Counted from the first letter of the stretch, positions 29,955 through 39,480 are shown. The stretch: 64,000 bases of DNA from Rhodobacteraceae bacterium HLUCCA08 (GCA_001314655.1 LJSF01000016.1:219131-283130); one strand, 5' to 3'. Translations and numbers: made by a program. The notes: generated from the letters alone by a model not told the origin.

Positions 29955-30508
29955 TTTCCCAGGCTTTCCACGGTCAGGTTTCCATTGGTGTAGACGCAGA
30001 TATCGGCGGCGATGGCCATCGCCTTGCGCGCGATGCCTTCGGCGTCCAGGTCGCTGTCCATCAGCGCCCGCGCCGCGGCCAGGGCGTAATTTCCGCCCGA
30101 GCCGATCGCGGTCACGTCGTGTTCGGGTTCCAGGACGTCACCGGCGCCGGTGATGACGAACAGATCGGCCCCGTCCGTCACGATCAGGAACGCCTCCAGT
30201 TTCTGCAGATACTTGTCGGTGCGCCAATCCTTGGCCAGTTCGACACTGGCGCGGGCCAGTTGGCCGGGCGTCGCCTCCAGTTTCTTTTCCAGCCGTTCGA
30301 GCAGGGTAAAGGCATCGGCGGTGGACCCCGCGAAACCGGCGATCACGTCATAGCCGCCGGGCGACAGGCGCCGTACCTTGCGGGCGGTGCCCTTGATCAC
30401 GGTCTGGCCCAGGCTGACCTGGCCGTCGCCGGCGATCACCACCTCGCCGCCCTTGCGGACGCCGATGATCGTGGTGCCGTGCCAGCCGGGAAAATCACTG
30501 TCTGCCAT
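29951..30508 (-). CDS. hslV: ATP-dependent protease peptidase subunit HslV
   Basis: A 185-residue N-terminal-threonine peptidase of the proteasome family. The catalytic threonine should be T12 in GTTIIGV, exposed after removal of the first 11 residues. [22 protein letters not shown] and [17 protein letters not shown] are conserved. It is the first gene of a four-gene operon in which every junction is a 4-base overlap, downstream of a sigma32-like promoter. Confidence 0.96.
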   Translation of the reverse strand: MADSDFPGWHGTTIIGVRKGGEVVIAGDGQVSLGQTVIKGTARKVRRLSPGGYDVIAGFAGSTADAFTLLERLEKKLEATPGQLARASVELAKDWRTDKYLQKLEAFLIVTDGADLFVITGAGDVLEPEHDVTAIGSGGNYALAAARALMDSDLDAEGIARKAMAIAADICVYTNGNLTVESLGK

Positions 30509-30533
30509 GGGGCCTCCGAAAACACTGGCCCCT

Positions 30534-30562
30534 ATATGGCCGTGGGGCCGGGCCGGGGCAAG
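30534..30562 (-). promoter_or_regulatory. Heat-shock (sigma32-type) promoter of hslV operon
   Basis: On the minus strand CTTGCC (30562-30557) and CCATAT (30539-30534) are separated by 17 bases, matching the alphaproteobacterial RpoH pattern CTTG-N17/18-CCATNT. The expected start is about 20 bases before the hslV ATG. It fits a protease operon known to be heat-inducible in other bacteria. Confidence 0.6.
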
Positions 30563-30570
30563 GCGGGCAG

Positions 30571-30598
30571 CAAAAAGGGCGCCGCGAGGGGCGCCCTT
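30571..30598 (-). terminator. Intrinsic terminator of trxA
   Basis: Read leftward, AAGGGCGCC-CCTCGC-GGCGCCCTT forms a perfect 9-bp stem followed by TTTG, so with the stem end the RNA has five uridines. It lies 19 bases after the trxA stop and upstream of the hslV promoter, insulating the two units. Confidence 0.75.
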
Positions 30599-30616
30599 GT
30601 CACGATCCGGTCCGGG

Positions 30617-30937
30617 TCAGATGCTGTCGTTGATCCAGCTTTGCAGCGCGGCCTTCGGCGCGGCGCCGGCGCGGTTCGAAATCACCTCGCCATCCTTGAA
30701 GATGAACAGGGCCGGAATGCCGCGCACGCCCAGTTGTGCCGGCGAATTGGGGTTCTGGTCGACATCCACCTTGACGATCTTGACCTTGCCGTCCAGCTCG
30801 GTCGACAGTTCCTCGAGGGCGGGGCCGATCATCTTGCACGGACCACACCATTCGGCCCAGAAATCAACCACGACGGGAATGTCGGATTGGCGGACTTCGG
30901 CGTCGAACGTGTCGTCGGTGACTGCAACGGTTGCCAT
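30617..30937 (-). CDS. trxA: Thioredoxin
   Basis: A 106-residue thioredoxin with the redox motif WCGPCK (cysteines 31 and 34) and the conserved cis-proline in RGIPALFIF. It reduces disulfides in the cytoplasm. AAGGAG is 7 bases before the ATG. It has its own predicted promoter and terminator, so it is likely expressed separately from addAB upstream. Confidence 0.97.
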   Translation of the reverse strand: MATVAVTDDTFDAEVRQSDIPVVVDFWAEWCGPCKMIGPALEELSTELDGKVKIVKVDVDQNPNSPAQLGVRGIPALFIFKDGEVISNRAGAAPKAALQSWINDSI

Positions 30938-30979
30938 TTGGTATCTCCTTGGCGCGGGGGCGATATATCTTGGGTGCGG

Positions 30980-31008
30980 AACCTATGGGTGCACCGATAG
31001 GTCGTCAA
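30980..31008 (-). promoter_or_regulatory. Probable trxA promoter
   Basis: On the minus strand TTGACG (31008-31003) and TAGGTT (30985-30980) are spaced by 17 bases. The -35 overlaps the addA stop codon. The arrangement is the same as the predicted rho promoter. Confidence 0.42.
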
Positions 31009-34000
31009 GCCACGCTCACCGTTGCGAGAGCGGCATCGAGCGGCGCATCGGGTAGCGGCATGAGCGTCGCGCTGGCGGTCCAGAGGATCGCGGTTTCGAC
31101 CCGCCGGTCGGGATAGATCTGGCGCAGCGCGTCGCGATAGGCGCCCATCTGAGCCAGCAGGCCGTCCGGCGTATCCTCGGCCCGATCCGGGACCAGCCGG
31201 TTGGTCTTGAAATCGACGGCCAGAACGACGTCGGGCCGCACGATCAGCCGGTCGATCGCGCCGTGAATCCGCCGCCCGCCCAGCGCGTCCAGATCGGCGG
31301 TAATGTCGACCTCGGCCAATGCCTCGGGACCAAAGATATGAGCCAGATCGGGGCGGTCGAGCAGCGCGACGGCCTCGTCCACCAGGGTCTGCAGATCGGG
31401 GAGCAGCAGCGCGTCGGGGTCGCTGTCGATCAGGCGCTTCCCGGCCTGGGCGCGCATGTCGGACGGGTGATCGGGCAGGTACTCCAGCAGCATGTGCACC
31501 AACCGCCCGCGGGCCAGGGCGGTGTCCCTGTCCTGGCCCGCAGGGTCACCGGGCAGCACCTTTGCACCGCCGAGGTCGGACGGGGACAGAGTCGTGTCCC
31601 GGCGCGGCACATCGGGTGGGTGAGGGGCGATTTCCGGCAGGTCAGAGACTGTTTCGGGTGTCGCATCCGGTTCGAGGGTCGGTCCCGTTTCCCAGTCCTG
31701 ATGGCGCAGGCGCTTGCCGGTGCCGAAGGGAAAATCATGCGCCTCGGCCCCGGCATGGTCCATCGCGTTGTCCAGCGTCCGATACCAGCCGTCATCGTCC
31801 TTTCCCAGGTCGCCGGCCGCGCAGGCGATCAGCCAGCTTTCCGCGCGGGTCATCGCGACATAAAGCAGGCGCCGCCGTTCACGGCGCTGGGCGTCACGCC
31901 AGGCCTCCATCGCGGGTTCAAGCGCGGCGGGCATGTCGTCCTTGTTGGGTCTCCAGACCGGCGGTCCGTCGGTCTCCAGGATCTTGCCCTTGTGCTCCAG
32001 CTTCCAAAGCCCGGTATCAGGCAGGATCACGATCGGCGCCTCGAGCCCCTTGGCGCCATGCACCGTCATCACCCGGATCCGGTTTCCGGCACTGCCCATC
32101 TGCCGCTTGATCTCGACCTCCTCGGTTTCCAGCCAGCTGAGAAAACCGGTCAGCCCGGGCACGGCGTTCTGTTCATAGGCCAGCGCCTGCGCCAACAAGG
32201 CGTCGATCCCGTCCTCGGCCTCGTCCCCCAGCCGACCGATCAGGCGCTGCCGCCCGCCATGGCGGGTCAGGATGCGGTTGATCAGGTCATAAGGGCGTAG
32301 AAAATCCGCTTTCCGCATCAGGTCATGGAGGATGTCGAGCGTTTCGGGAACATCGTCACGCTCTCGCAGCGCCTGCCAAAGCAGCCTTTTGCCGCGATGG
32401 TGCGCCAGGGTGAACAATTGCTGTTCCGACCAGCCGAACAAGGGCGAGCGCAAGGCGGCGGCGAGGCTCAGGTCATCCTCGGGCAGGGCGACGAAGGACA
32501 AGAGCGCGGCGATGTCGCGCACCGCCAGTTCACCGCCCAGACGCAGCCGGTCGGCGCCGGCGATCTGAAGCCCCTTTGCCTTGCAGGCGGCGATCACCTC
32601 GGCAAACACACCACTGCGACGGCGCACCAGGATCATGATGTCGCCCGGTTCGATCTTGCGCCGGCCGATCACCTGGTGGGTGTCCTTGTCGGTGACCGGC
32701 AGGGTCTCGTGGTCCAGCATCCGCCGGATTTCGCCCGCGATCCGGTCGGCCAGCTGGACCACATGATGCCGCTGCCCGCGCAGGTCACGCGGATCGTCCC
32801 AGGCGCGGTCGTCCTTGGCGTCAGCCTTGTCGATCACGGGCCATAGATCGACGCGTCCCGGCAGGTCGGCCTTGAAGGCGCGGTGCAGGATGTCGTCTTC
32901 CAATCCGTCGGCGCGCGGCCCCAGGAAGGTCTGGTCGACCAGGCGGAGAATGGCCCCGGAAGAGCGGAAGGAATGCTCCAGTCGGCAATCCTGCAGCGCT
33001 AGACCGATATCGACCAGGCGCTGCCCGAAATGGTCGCGCATCTGGTCGAACTTTTCCGGTGCGGCGCCTTGGAAGGAATAGATCGACTGTTTCTTGTCGC
33101 CGACGACAAAGATCGTCCGTTCGGCGCCCTGCGTCGCCCCGTCGCCGACCGCGAATTCGCCGGTCAGCAGCCGGACCACGTCCCATTGTTCGGGCGAGGT
33201 GTCCTGGGCTTCGTCCACCAGGATGTGTTCGACCCCGCCATCGAGCCGATACAGCACCCATTGTGCCACCGCCGGATCGGACAAAAGCGCCCGCGCCCGC
33301 TCGATCAGATCGGCGAAATCCAGCACCCCGCGCCGCTGTTTTTCGGCCTCGTAACGTGCGACGAAGCGATGGGCGAAGGCGTGCAGGGCGCGGGTGGAGT
33401 CGCGCGCGGCGATGGCGATCCTGTCGCGACGCGCCTGTTGGACACGTTCCATAAGCGGGTTCAACCGTTCGACAAGGTCAGGATGGGCCGTTCGCGTCGC
33501 CTTGGTCGGAAAGCTGTCCAGCTTGGCCGAAAACGGAGCATTGGCACCGCTACCGGTCAGCAGGACGGTTTCAAGCACCAGCAGTTCGGACAGGCCGAAG
33601 GCGGTCTTTCCGACGATCGGGTACAGCTTACCGGCCGCCGTCACATCCGCCGACGATCCAGCGGCACAGGCAGCGTGCAGGGCGCGGATGATGTCGGGCT
33701 CACCACCGGGGAAAGCACGCTCCAGAACGTCATTCAGAGACAATCCCGGCGGAACACCGACGAGATGAGCGATTTGCCGAAGACTGATTTCGTCTCGAAA
33801 CGCCTCGGCCTTGCCGGTGATCTCTTTCAACAGCTTGTCGGTTTCTTCGCCTGTAAAGACACGCGCCAACCCATCGACCAGGCCGGCATCGGGCCCGTCC
33901 GACATCGCATCGAGGATATCGAGGCGCATGAGGTCGGCGGCGCGGTCCTCCATCTCGGAAAACTGCGGGCTCAGGCCGGCCTCGAGCGGAAACCGGCGCA

Positions 34001-34391
34001 GGATGCCGGCGCAAAAGGCGTGGATCGTCTGGATCCTCAGCCCGCCGGGGGTTTCGAGCGCCGCCGCGAACAGCCGCCGGGCGCGGCCCAGCGTTTCGGC
34101 GTTGAACGGGCCCTGTTCGCCCAGGTCGCCCAGCGCCCGGACCAGCTGCGCATCGGGCATCATCGCCCATTCGCCAAGGCGTCGGAACAGGCGGTTCTGC
34201 ATCTCGGCCGCCGCGGCCTTGGTATAGGTCAGGCACAGGATGTGTTCGGGCCGCACACCGCCGAACAGCAGGCGCGCCACCCGGTCGGTCAGGACGCGGG
34301 TCTTGCCCGACCCGGCATTCGCCGACAACCAGGTCGAGGCACGCGGATCGGCCGCGCGGATCTGGGCAAGGGTCGCGTCGTTGGGGATCAT
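31005..34391 (-). CDS. addA: Double-strand break repair helicase AddA
   Basis: A 1128-residue UvrD-type helicase-nuclease, subunit A of AddAB (the alphaproteobacterial counterpart of RecBCD). SANAGSGKTRVLTDRVARLL is Walker A, ILVDEAQDTSPEQWD is motif II, and the C-terminal nuclease domain shows GAIDRLIVRPDVVLAVDFKTNR with the acidic metal ligands. The ATG at 34391 overlaps the addB stop, and 13 in-frame upstream residues lie within addB. Confidence 0.95.
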   Translation of the reverse strand: MIPNDATLAQIRAADPRASTWLSANAGSGKTRVLTDRVARLLFGGVRPEHILCLTYTKAAAAEMQNRLFRRLGEWAMMPDAQLVRALGDLGEQGPFNAETLGRARRLFAAALETPGGLRIQTIHAFCAGILRRFPLEAGLSPQFSEMEDRAADLMRLDILDAMSDGPDAGLVDGLARVFTGEETDKLLKEITGKAEAFRDEISLRQIAHLVGVPPGLSLNDVLERAFPGGEPDIIRALHAACAAGSSADVTAAGKLYPIVGKTAFGLSELLVLETVLLTGSGANAPFSAKLDSFPTKATRTAHPDLVERLNPLMERVQQARRDRIAIAARDSTRALHAFAHRFVARYEAEKQRRGVLDFADLIERARALLSDPAVAQWVLYRLDGGVEHILVDEAQDTSPEQWDVVRLLTGEFAVGDGATQGAERTIFVVGDKKQSIYSFQGAAPEKFDQMRDHFGQRLVDIGLALQDCRLEHSFRSSGAILRLVDQTFLGPRADGLEDDILHRAFKADLPGRVDLWPVIDKADAKDDRAWDDPRDLRGQRHHVVQLADRIAGEIRRMLDHETLPVTDKDTHQVIGRRKIEPGDIMILVRRRSGVFAEVIAACKAKGLQIAGADRLRLGGELAVRDIAALLSFVALPEDDLSLAAALRSPLFGWSEQQLFTLAHHRGKRLLWQALRERDDVPETLDILHDLMRKADFLRPYDLINRILTRHGGRQRLIGRLGDEAEDGIDALLAQALAYEQNAVPGLTGFLSWLETEEVEIKRQMGSAGNRIRVMTVHGAKGLEAPIVILPDTGLWKLEHKGKILETDGPPVWRPNKDDMPAALEPAMEAWRDAQRRERRRLLYVAMTRAESWLIACAAGDLGKDDDGWYRTLDNAMDHAGAEAHDFPFGTGKRLRHQDWETGPTLEPDATPETVSDLPEIAPHPPDVPRRDTTLSPSDLGGAKVLPGDPAGQDRDTALARGRLVHMLLEYLPDHPSDMRAQAGKRLIDSDPDALLLPDLQTLVDEAVALLDRPDLAHIFGPEALAEVDITADLDALGGRRIHGAIDRLIVRPDVVLAVDFKTNRLVPDRAEDTPDGLLAQMGAYRDALRQIYPDRRVETAILWTASATLMPLPDAPLDAALATVSVA

Positions 34392-37324
34392 TCCAGCACC
34401 TCGCCCGTGATCTCGCTGGTTTCGTCCCATTCGCCATAGCGCGACAGGTGGTCGTAATCGCCGGGAAAGCGCGTGGTTTGGTGGGCGCGCCGGGCGGTAT
34501 AGCCGCGCGCCGGGTCCATCCAGCCGGCGATCATCTCGTTGAAACGACGCCAGACCTCGTCCGCCGGGATCTTGTCGAGCGGGGCGGCCACTTCGATCGG
34601 GCTGGCGCCCAGACCGATGAACATCGCCGACGCGACCCGCCGCGCGCCCAGCGTATCGAACGCACCGCGTTCGATCATCGCCGCCTCCAGCAGCAGCTGG
34701 ATGTCGAAATATTCCTGCTCTTTGGCTGTCGGTGGCGTGCCGGTCTTGTAATCGTAGACGATCACGCTGCCATCGGGTGCGACGTCGATCCGATCAGCCT
34801 TGCCACGCAGTTCGACGCCGCAGGACTCGAGACTGATCCGCCCGAAAACCTCGAAAAACCGCGGCTCGCCAAGGGATCGTCGGGCCTGTTCCGAGGTCAG
34901 GAACCAGGTCGCGACACGGTCGATCCGGGCCAGCCACATACGGCGCGTTGCCGGCCAGGGACAGTGGGTGTCCAACTCTTCGGTCGCGATCTGCATCAGG
35001 TGGTCGCGCGCCTGCGGATCGTCGGGCGCCTGGCCTTCGACAAGGTGCCGTTCCAGAACCTTGTGGATGACCGTCCCGCGCAGGGGGGCATCGGCCGATT
35101 GCCGCAGCGGGCCAAGCCTGTCCAGCCGCAGGATCTTGCGGGCATAGATCGCGTAGGGGTCGCGGATCAGGGTCTTGACCTGGGTGACGGACAGCGTGCG
35201 CGGCCGTGCTGCGACCGGCGGGCAGGGCGCGGGGCGCGGGGCGGGATCGGCCAGGATCGCGGGGGCAAGCCGTTGTGCGGCGGCAAGCCAGCGGTCGCCT
35301 TCGGCCCGCATTGCTTTCAGGGCCTCGGGGCCATTTTGCGCGGGCAACCCGTCCAGAAGCGTGGTCAGGCGGTTGATCCAACGCGACGGGACCGTATCGG
35401 CATCCACCGACCGGATCGCCCGGGTGACAAGCACCTCGGGTGCGCCGATCGCCTGCTGATAGTCATGCGCCGAAAGCCCGATACGACGTTCAGGTAACAA
35501 CAGCCCGGCCCGCGCCCGCATTTGCCGGTTGAACCAGGGGTCGGGCCGGGTGGCTTCGGGCCAGGTGCCTTCGTTCATCCCCCCAAGGATGACCAGGTCG
35601 GCGCTTTGCACTCGCGCCTCCAGCGTGCCCCAGATCAGCAGGTCGGGGTGACCTGCCTCGGGCGTGCGGACCTCGGCACCGTTCAGAACCGAACCGAGCA
35701 ATCTGGTGTAATCCCCCGGTTCGAGGATGCCGCCGGCTTCGGCCGCGCCGGCCAGATCGGCCATCGTTTCGCGCGCCGAGCGCCCGGCGGCTTCGTCCCA
35801 CAGACCACCGGTTCCGGTCGTGTCGGGGCCGGCGGCCAGCGCTTCGGCCAGGTCGAGATGCCGCTTGACCAGGGTCGCCAGATCGGCGGCACATGCCGTG
35901 TCGAGTCCGCCGAGAAGATCGGCGATCCAGGCCGCCCAACCATGCCGCCCCGGATCATGCATGCCGGTGGTGTCGGCCCAGTCGAGCAGAGCGGCCCGCG
36001 TCGGAAACGGCATGCCTGCACCACGAACCTGCAATTCCAGTTCGCGCGACCGTCGCAGGTGCAGGTTGCGCTCGGGATGGCCGGAATGGGTCAGCGGGTG
36101 CTTGAGCAGCGCCAGAAGCGCCTCGGCGGTCAGCCGGGTTCCGAACAATTCGGCGGTTTGCCGCAGGAACCGGCCGGGCGGGGTGAGCGGCAAGGGAATG
36201 CCGGCGCTGTCGTCAGGCACCAGGGCCCAGCGATCGAGCGCGGCGGTGACCTGGCGCGTCAACATCCGGTCCGGGCTGATCAGGGCAACGGTCTTGCCCT
36301 GGTCCAGGGCATGACGCATGCGCAGGGCGATGGCGTCGGCCTCGGCGCGCGGGCTTGGCGCCTCAAGCAGGCCAAGCCCTTCGGTCGCGCTGATCAGATC
36401 GCCCAGCGCGTCACCGTCGCGCATCCAGTGATCGGTGACCGGGGCGGGCCGCAACGACAAGGAGACAAGTCGGTTGCGGGCGGGTCGAACAGGCTCTGTC
36501 CCGGCCCAAAGCGGTATGATCTCGGGTCGACAGCCCAAGGTTTCGGCGAACCGGCGAAACCGGTATTGGGGATGATCCTCGGCCTGCAGGGCGCTGTCCA
36601 TGCTGTCCCAGACCCGCGCCGGCAAGGCGACATCGAACCCCGGCAGGATCACGGCGCCTTGCGGCAAGTGCGCGACGGTTTCCATGAACAGCGCCGTCGC
36701 CCCACGAGACCCGGTGGACCCCGCGACGATCACCGGATGATCGGGCGGATCGATGGCCCAACGCGCGGCGAGCGTCTCGATCACCTGGCGCTGCCGTGCT
36801 TCGAGGTCGAGCGGGGCGTCGGCCTCGAAATACCGCGCGATCAGGCGCACAAAGGACAAGGCGCGCTGCCAATGCCCCGACTGGTCGCTGACATCGAGCT
36901 CCTCGATCACGTGCGGCGGCACGCCTTCGCCGTGCATCTCGTCCATCAAGGCGGTCGGGCTGTCGGCCAGGTCGAACCGCGCGGTGGCCGGGGCGAGGCT
37001 CGGGTCGGCGTCGATCAGACCGGCGACAAGCTGGGCCAGCTCAAGCTTCCGCCGCAAAGGATTGACCGGTGGCGGCAGATCGCTGCCGGTTCGGGCCAGA
37101 TCCGTGACCAGCCGCAGCCGAGGCAACAGACGCGCCGGGCCAGCATCGAAAACCCGGCGCAAATGGCGCTGCATGCGGCGGGTGTTGACGTAGATTTCGA
37201 CCCGGGCCAATGCCTCGGGCGGCGCGCCGCCGATCCGGTCGAGCAGGCCTGAAACCAGCGCCCGGCCGAAATCGACGCCGGGCGGAACGGCAAACACGCG
37301 GGGGGTGGAAACAGTCTCGAACAA
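34388..37324 (-). CDS. addB: Double-strand break repair protein AddB
   Basis: A 978-residue AddB of the alphaproteobacterial type. The C-terminal PD-(D/E)XK nuclease is visible in VELRGKADRIDVAPDGSVIVYDYKTG, preceded by a helicase-like region without an obvious active ATPase. AddAB processes broken ends for RecA loading. It overlaps addA by four bases and begins 3 bases after the uridylyltransferase gene. Confidence 0.93.
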   Translation of the reverse strand: MFETVSTPRVFAVPPGVDFGRALVSGLLDRIGGAPPEALARVEIYVNTRRMQRHLRRVFDAGPARLLPRLRLVTDLARTGSDLPPPVNPLRRKLELAQLVAGLIDADPSLAPATARFDLADSPTALMDEMHGEGVPPHVIEELDVSDQSGHWQRALSFVRLIARYFEADAPLDLEARQRQVIETLAARWAIDPPDHPVIVAGSTGSRGATALFMETVAHLPQGAVILPGFDVALPARVWDSMDSALQAEDHPQYRFRRFAETLGCRPEIIPLWAGTEPVRPARNRLVSLSLRPAPVTDHWMRDGDALGDLISATEGLGLLEAPSPRAEADAIALRMRHALDQGKTVALISPDRMLTRQVTAALDRWALVPDDSAGIPLPLTPPGRFLRQTAELFGTRLTAEALLALLKHPLTHSGHPERNLHLRRSRELELQVRGAGMPFPTRAALLDWADTTGMHDPGRHGWAAWIADLLGGLDTACAADLATLVKRHLDLAEALAAGPDTTGTGGLWDEAAGRSARETMADLAGAAEAGGILEPGDYTRLLGSVLNGAEVRTPEAGHPDLLIWGTLEARVQSADLVILGGMNEGTWPEATRPDPWFNRQMRARAGLLLPERRIGLSAHDYQQAIGAPEVLVTRAIRSVDADTVPSRWINRLTTLLDGLPAQNGPEALKAMRAEGDRWLAAAQRLAPAILADPAPRPAPCPPVAARPRTLSVTQVKTLIRDPYAIYARKILRLDRLGPLRQSADAPLRGTVIHKVLERHLVEGQAPDDPQARDHLMQIATEELDTHCPWPATRRMWLARIDRVATWFLTSEQARRSLGEPRFFEVFGRISLESCGVELRGKADRIDVAPDGSVIVYDYKTGTPPTAKEQEYFDIQLLLEAAMIERGAFDTLGARRVASAMFIGLGASPIEVAAPLDKIPADEVWRRFNEMIAGWMDPARGYTARRAHQTTRFPGDYDHLSRYGEWDETSEITGEVLE

Positions 37325-37327
37325 GGC

Positions 37328-38005
37328 CTAGGCGCCCCCCATCAACGCGTTGGCCAGGGGCAGGCTTTCCGGTCGGCCGACATCGCACCATTGCCCGCCA
37401 TGCAGCGTTCCGAACAGCGTTCCGGCGTCGATCATCGGTCGCCAGAGATCCCACATGGAAAACACCTTCGCCGTGATCGACTGCAACCGGTCCGTCCGGA
37501 TGATCTGGGCGCCGGTATAGACCGCACCGGGCCCGGGGGTCAGGCGTCCGGTCGTGTCGGACAGGAAATCGCCGGTCCCGAGATGGCCGACCGCGCGATC
37601 GCGCGGGATCAGAAGCAACAACCCCTCCATCCCGTCGCGCCAGGCGGCATAGAGTTGCCGGAACGGGTTGGCGCCGGCCCAGACCGCGTCGGTATTCATG
37701 GTAAAGACCGGGTTCTCACCCAGTATCGGCAGGGCCTTCTTCAAGCCGCCCCCGGTATCGCGCAGCGCGTCGCGTTCGTCCGAGAATGCGACACCGCGAC
37801 CGGCCAGATGGGCCTCGATCTGATCGCCCAGGTAATGGAGGTTGATGACCGGACGGGCCAATCCGGCCTGTTGGCCCAGATCCAGCGCATGGTCCAGAAG
37901 CGTCGTGGACCCGACGGGGATCAGCGGTTTCGGGCGGGTCGCGGTGAGGGGCGCCATGCGTGTGCCCAGCCCGGCGGCGAAGAACAGGCAGGATTTCGGG
38001 GTCAT
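37328..38005 (-). CDS. murU: MurU-type nucleotidyltransferase (MurNAc-1-P uridylyltransferase)
   Basis: A 225-residue nucleotidyltransferase with the N-terminal signature AAGLGTRMAPLTATRPKPL and MNTDAVW in place of the usual metal-binding segment. Directly after an AmgK-like kinase, the best assignment is MurU, which makes UDP-MurNAc from MurNAc-1-phosphate in cell-wall recycling (established in Pseudomonas putida and relatives). The specificity is inferred from context; a glucose-1-phosphate thymidylyl/cytidylyl transferase cannot be excluded by sequence alone. It overlaps amgK by four bases. Confidence 0.8.
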   Translation of the reverse strand: MTPKSCLFFAAGLGTRMAPLTATRPKPLIPVGSTTLLDHALDLGQQAGLARPVINLHYLGDQIEAHLAGRGVAFSDERDALRDTGGGLKKALPILGENPVFTMNTDAVWAGANPFRQLYAAWRDGMEGLLLLIPRDRAVGHLGTGDFLSDTTGRLTPGPGAVYTGAQIIRTDRLQSITAKVFSMWDLWRPMIDAGTLFGTLHGGQWCDVGRPESLPLANALMGGA

Positions 38006-38967
38006 GCCTTCACCTGCTCGGCCAGCCCTAGAGCGCGGCCGAGGACAGGGGCAAGGCGCGTCAAGGCGGGGTGTTCGAGATGTTGCGCGATATGGCCAAG
38101 CACGCGCGGAACGAAGCGCAGGTAACCGGGTTTGTCATCACGCTGGGCCAGTCGTGAAAAGACCCCGAGGATGCGCAAGTCGCGCTGGACGCCCAGCACG
38201 GCGACGGCCGCCGTCAGATCGGCCAACGACGCTCCGGTCGCCGCTGCGAACCGCACCATCATCTGGTTGCGCAGGTCGTCGGGAACATCGCGACGCGCAT
38301 CATGCAACAGAGAGGCCAGGTCGTAGGCCGGATCGGACAGGACGGCGTCCTGGAAATCGATGATCCCGACCCGGTCCAGACCCAGCCGGTCCGGGCGCCA
38401 GATCAGATTCTGGGCGTGAAAGTCACGCAACGCCAGGGTGGCCGGAGCGGGAACGAGCGCCGCCAGCTGCGCCCTGAGGGTCGCGGTGACCTCCTGGGCG
38501 AGGTCGGGCGGCGTGTCGGGAGCAAACCAGTCCCATGCGATCGCGGTCATTTTGGCCGCGTGTTCGGGTGTCAGGGCCGTCAAGTCGGGTGGCGGAAGGC
38601 TATCTTTCAAGCGAATCAAGACATCGACCGCGCTGGAATAGAGCCGCATTTCGTCCTGCGGCGCGTGAATGAGACGGGCTGCGAAATCCTCGGTCCCGAG
38701 GTCTTCGACCAGCAGCAGACCCGCGGCTTCGTCCCGGTCCAGGATCTCGGGCGCCGCGAGCCCCAGGCCACGCAGGTGCGTGTCGATACGGATGAAATCG
38801 GCCAGGCTATCGGACAAGGCGGGTGGAGTGATCATCAGGATCGCAGTGCCGTCCGGCCCGGTCAGCCGTTCAAAGCACCGGGCCGAAGCATCGCCCCGGA
38901 TCGGATCGCGCTGCCAGCCGGCGCAGGGGCCGTGCGCCAGGAAACGGGCAATCGGATCAGGCGGCAT
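38002..38967 (-). CDS. amgK: AmgK-type MurNAc/GlcNAc anomeric kinase
   Basis: A 321-residue aminoglycoside-phosphotransferase-fold kinase. The catalytic Brenner motif reads LRDFHAQNLIW and the metal-binding aspartate lies in IIDFQDAVLSDPAYDLASLL. AmgK phosphorylates MurNAc at C1, feeding MurU; the pair bypasses de novo UDP-MurNAc synthesis, which makes cells less sensitive to fosfomycin. The 11-base overlap with tsaE and the 4-base overlap with murU indicate one transcript. Confidence 0.82.
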   Translation of the reverse strand: MPPDPIARFLAHGPCAGWQRDPIRGDASARCFERLTGPDGTAILMITPPALSDSLADFIRIDTHLRGLGLAAPEILDRDEAAGLLLVEDLGTEDFAARLIHAPQDEMRLYSSAVDVLIRLKDSLPPPDLTALTPEHAAKMTAIAWDWFAPDTPPDLAQEVTATLRAQLAALVPAPATLALRDFHAQNLIWRPDRLGLDRVGIIDFQDAVLSDPAYDLASLLHDARRDVPDDLRNQMMVRFAAATGASLADLTAAVAVLGVQRDLRILGVFSRLAQRDDKPGYLRFVPRVLGHIAQHLEHPALTRLAPVLGRALGLAEQVKA

Positions 38968-39427
38968 TCAACACATTCTCCAAGCGGTCGGCCCAGAGGC
39001 CCGGGCCGTCGAAGCTCAGCGCATGACTGAAATCTTCCGCGACCAGGCGCAAGTTCAGCGCGTTTCGGGGCAGATCGGGGCCCATCCGGTCGGGCCATTC
39101 GACCAGGCAGATCGCGGTGTCGAAAGCCTCGGCCAGGCCGAGTTCGATGACCTCGTCCGAGCCGCTCAGGCGATAAAGGTCGGCGTGCCAGACCTCGCCT
39201 TTCGACGTGGCATAGGTCTGGACCAGCGTGAAGGTGGGTGAAGGGACCTCTTCCGAAGGGCTGGTCAGCGCCCGGATGAAAGCCCGTGCAAGGGTCGATT
39301 TGCCGGCGCCGATATCGCCCCAGAGCAGAAAGGTGTCACCGGGTCGCGCCAGACCGGCAAGACGCCGGGCAAGGCCTTCGGTGGCGATGTCGCCGGTCAG
39401 TCGGATCGGGCCCGCGGAAAACGTCAT
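38957..39427 (-). CDS. tsaE: tRNA threonylcarbamoyladenosine biosynthesis ATPase TsaE
   Basis: A 156-residue P-loop ATPase that drives the TsaBDE complex making t6A at tRNA position 37. Walker A is GDIGAGKST at residues 37-45, followed by VPSPTFTLVQTY, both diagnostic. It heads the run tsaE-amgK-murU-addB-addA and follows the divL-like gene by 53 bases; tsaD is elsewhere in the window. Confidence 0.95.
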   Translation of the reverse strand: MTFSAGPIRLTGDIATEGLARRLAGLARPGDTFLLWGDIGAGKSTLARAFIRALTSPSEEVPSPTFTLVQTYATSKGEVWHADLYRLSGSDEVIELGLAEAFDTAICLVEWPDRMGPDLPRNALNLRLVAEDFSHALSFDGPGLWADRLENVLNAA

Positions 39428-39480
39428 GACCCTTGTCTAAAGCGTTTTCCACCGGCGTTGAATTGGAAAAAGCGGTCCGT

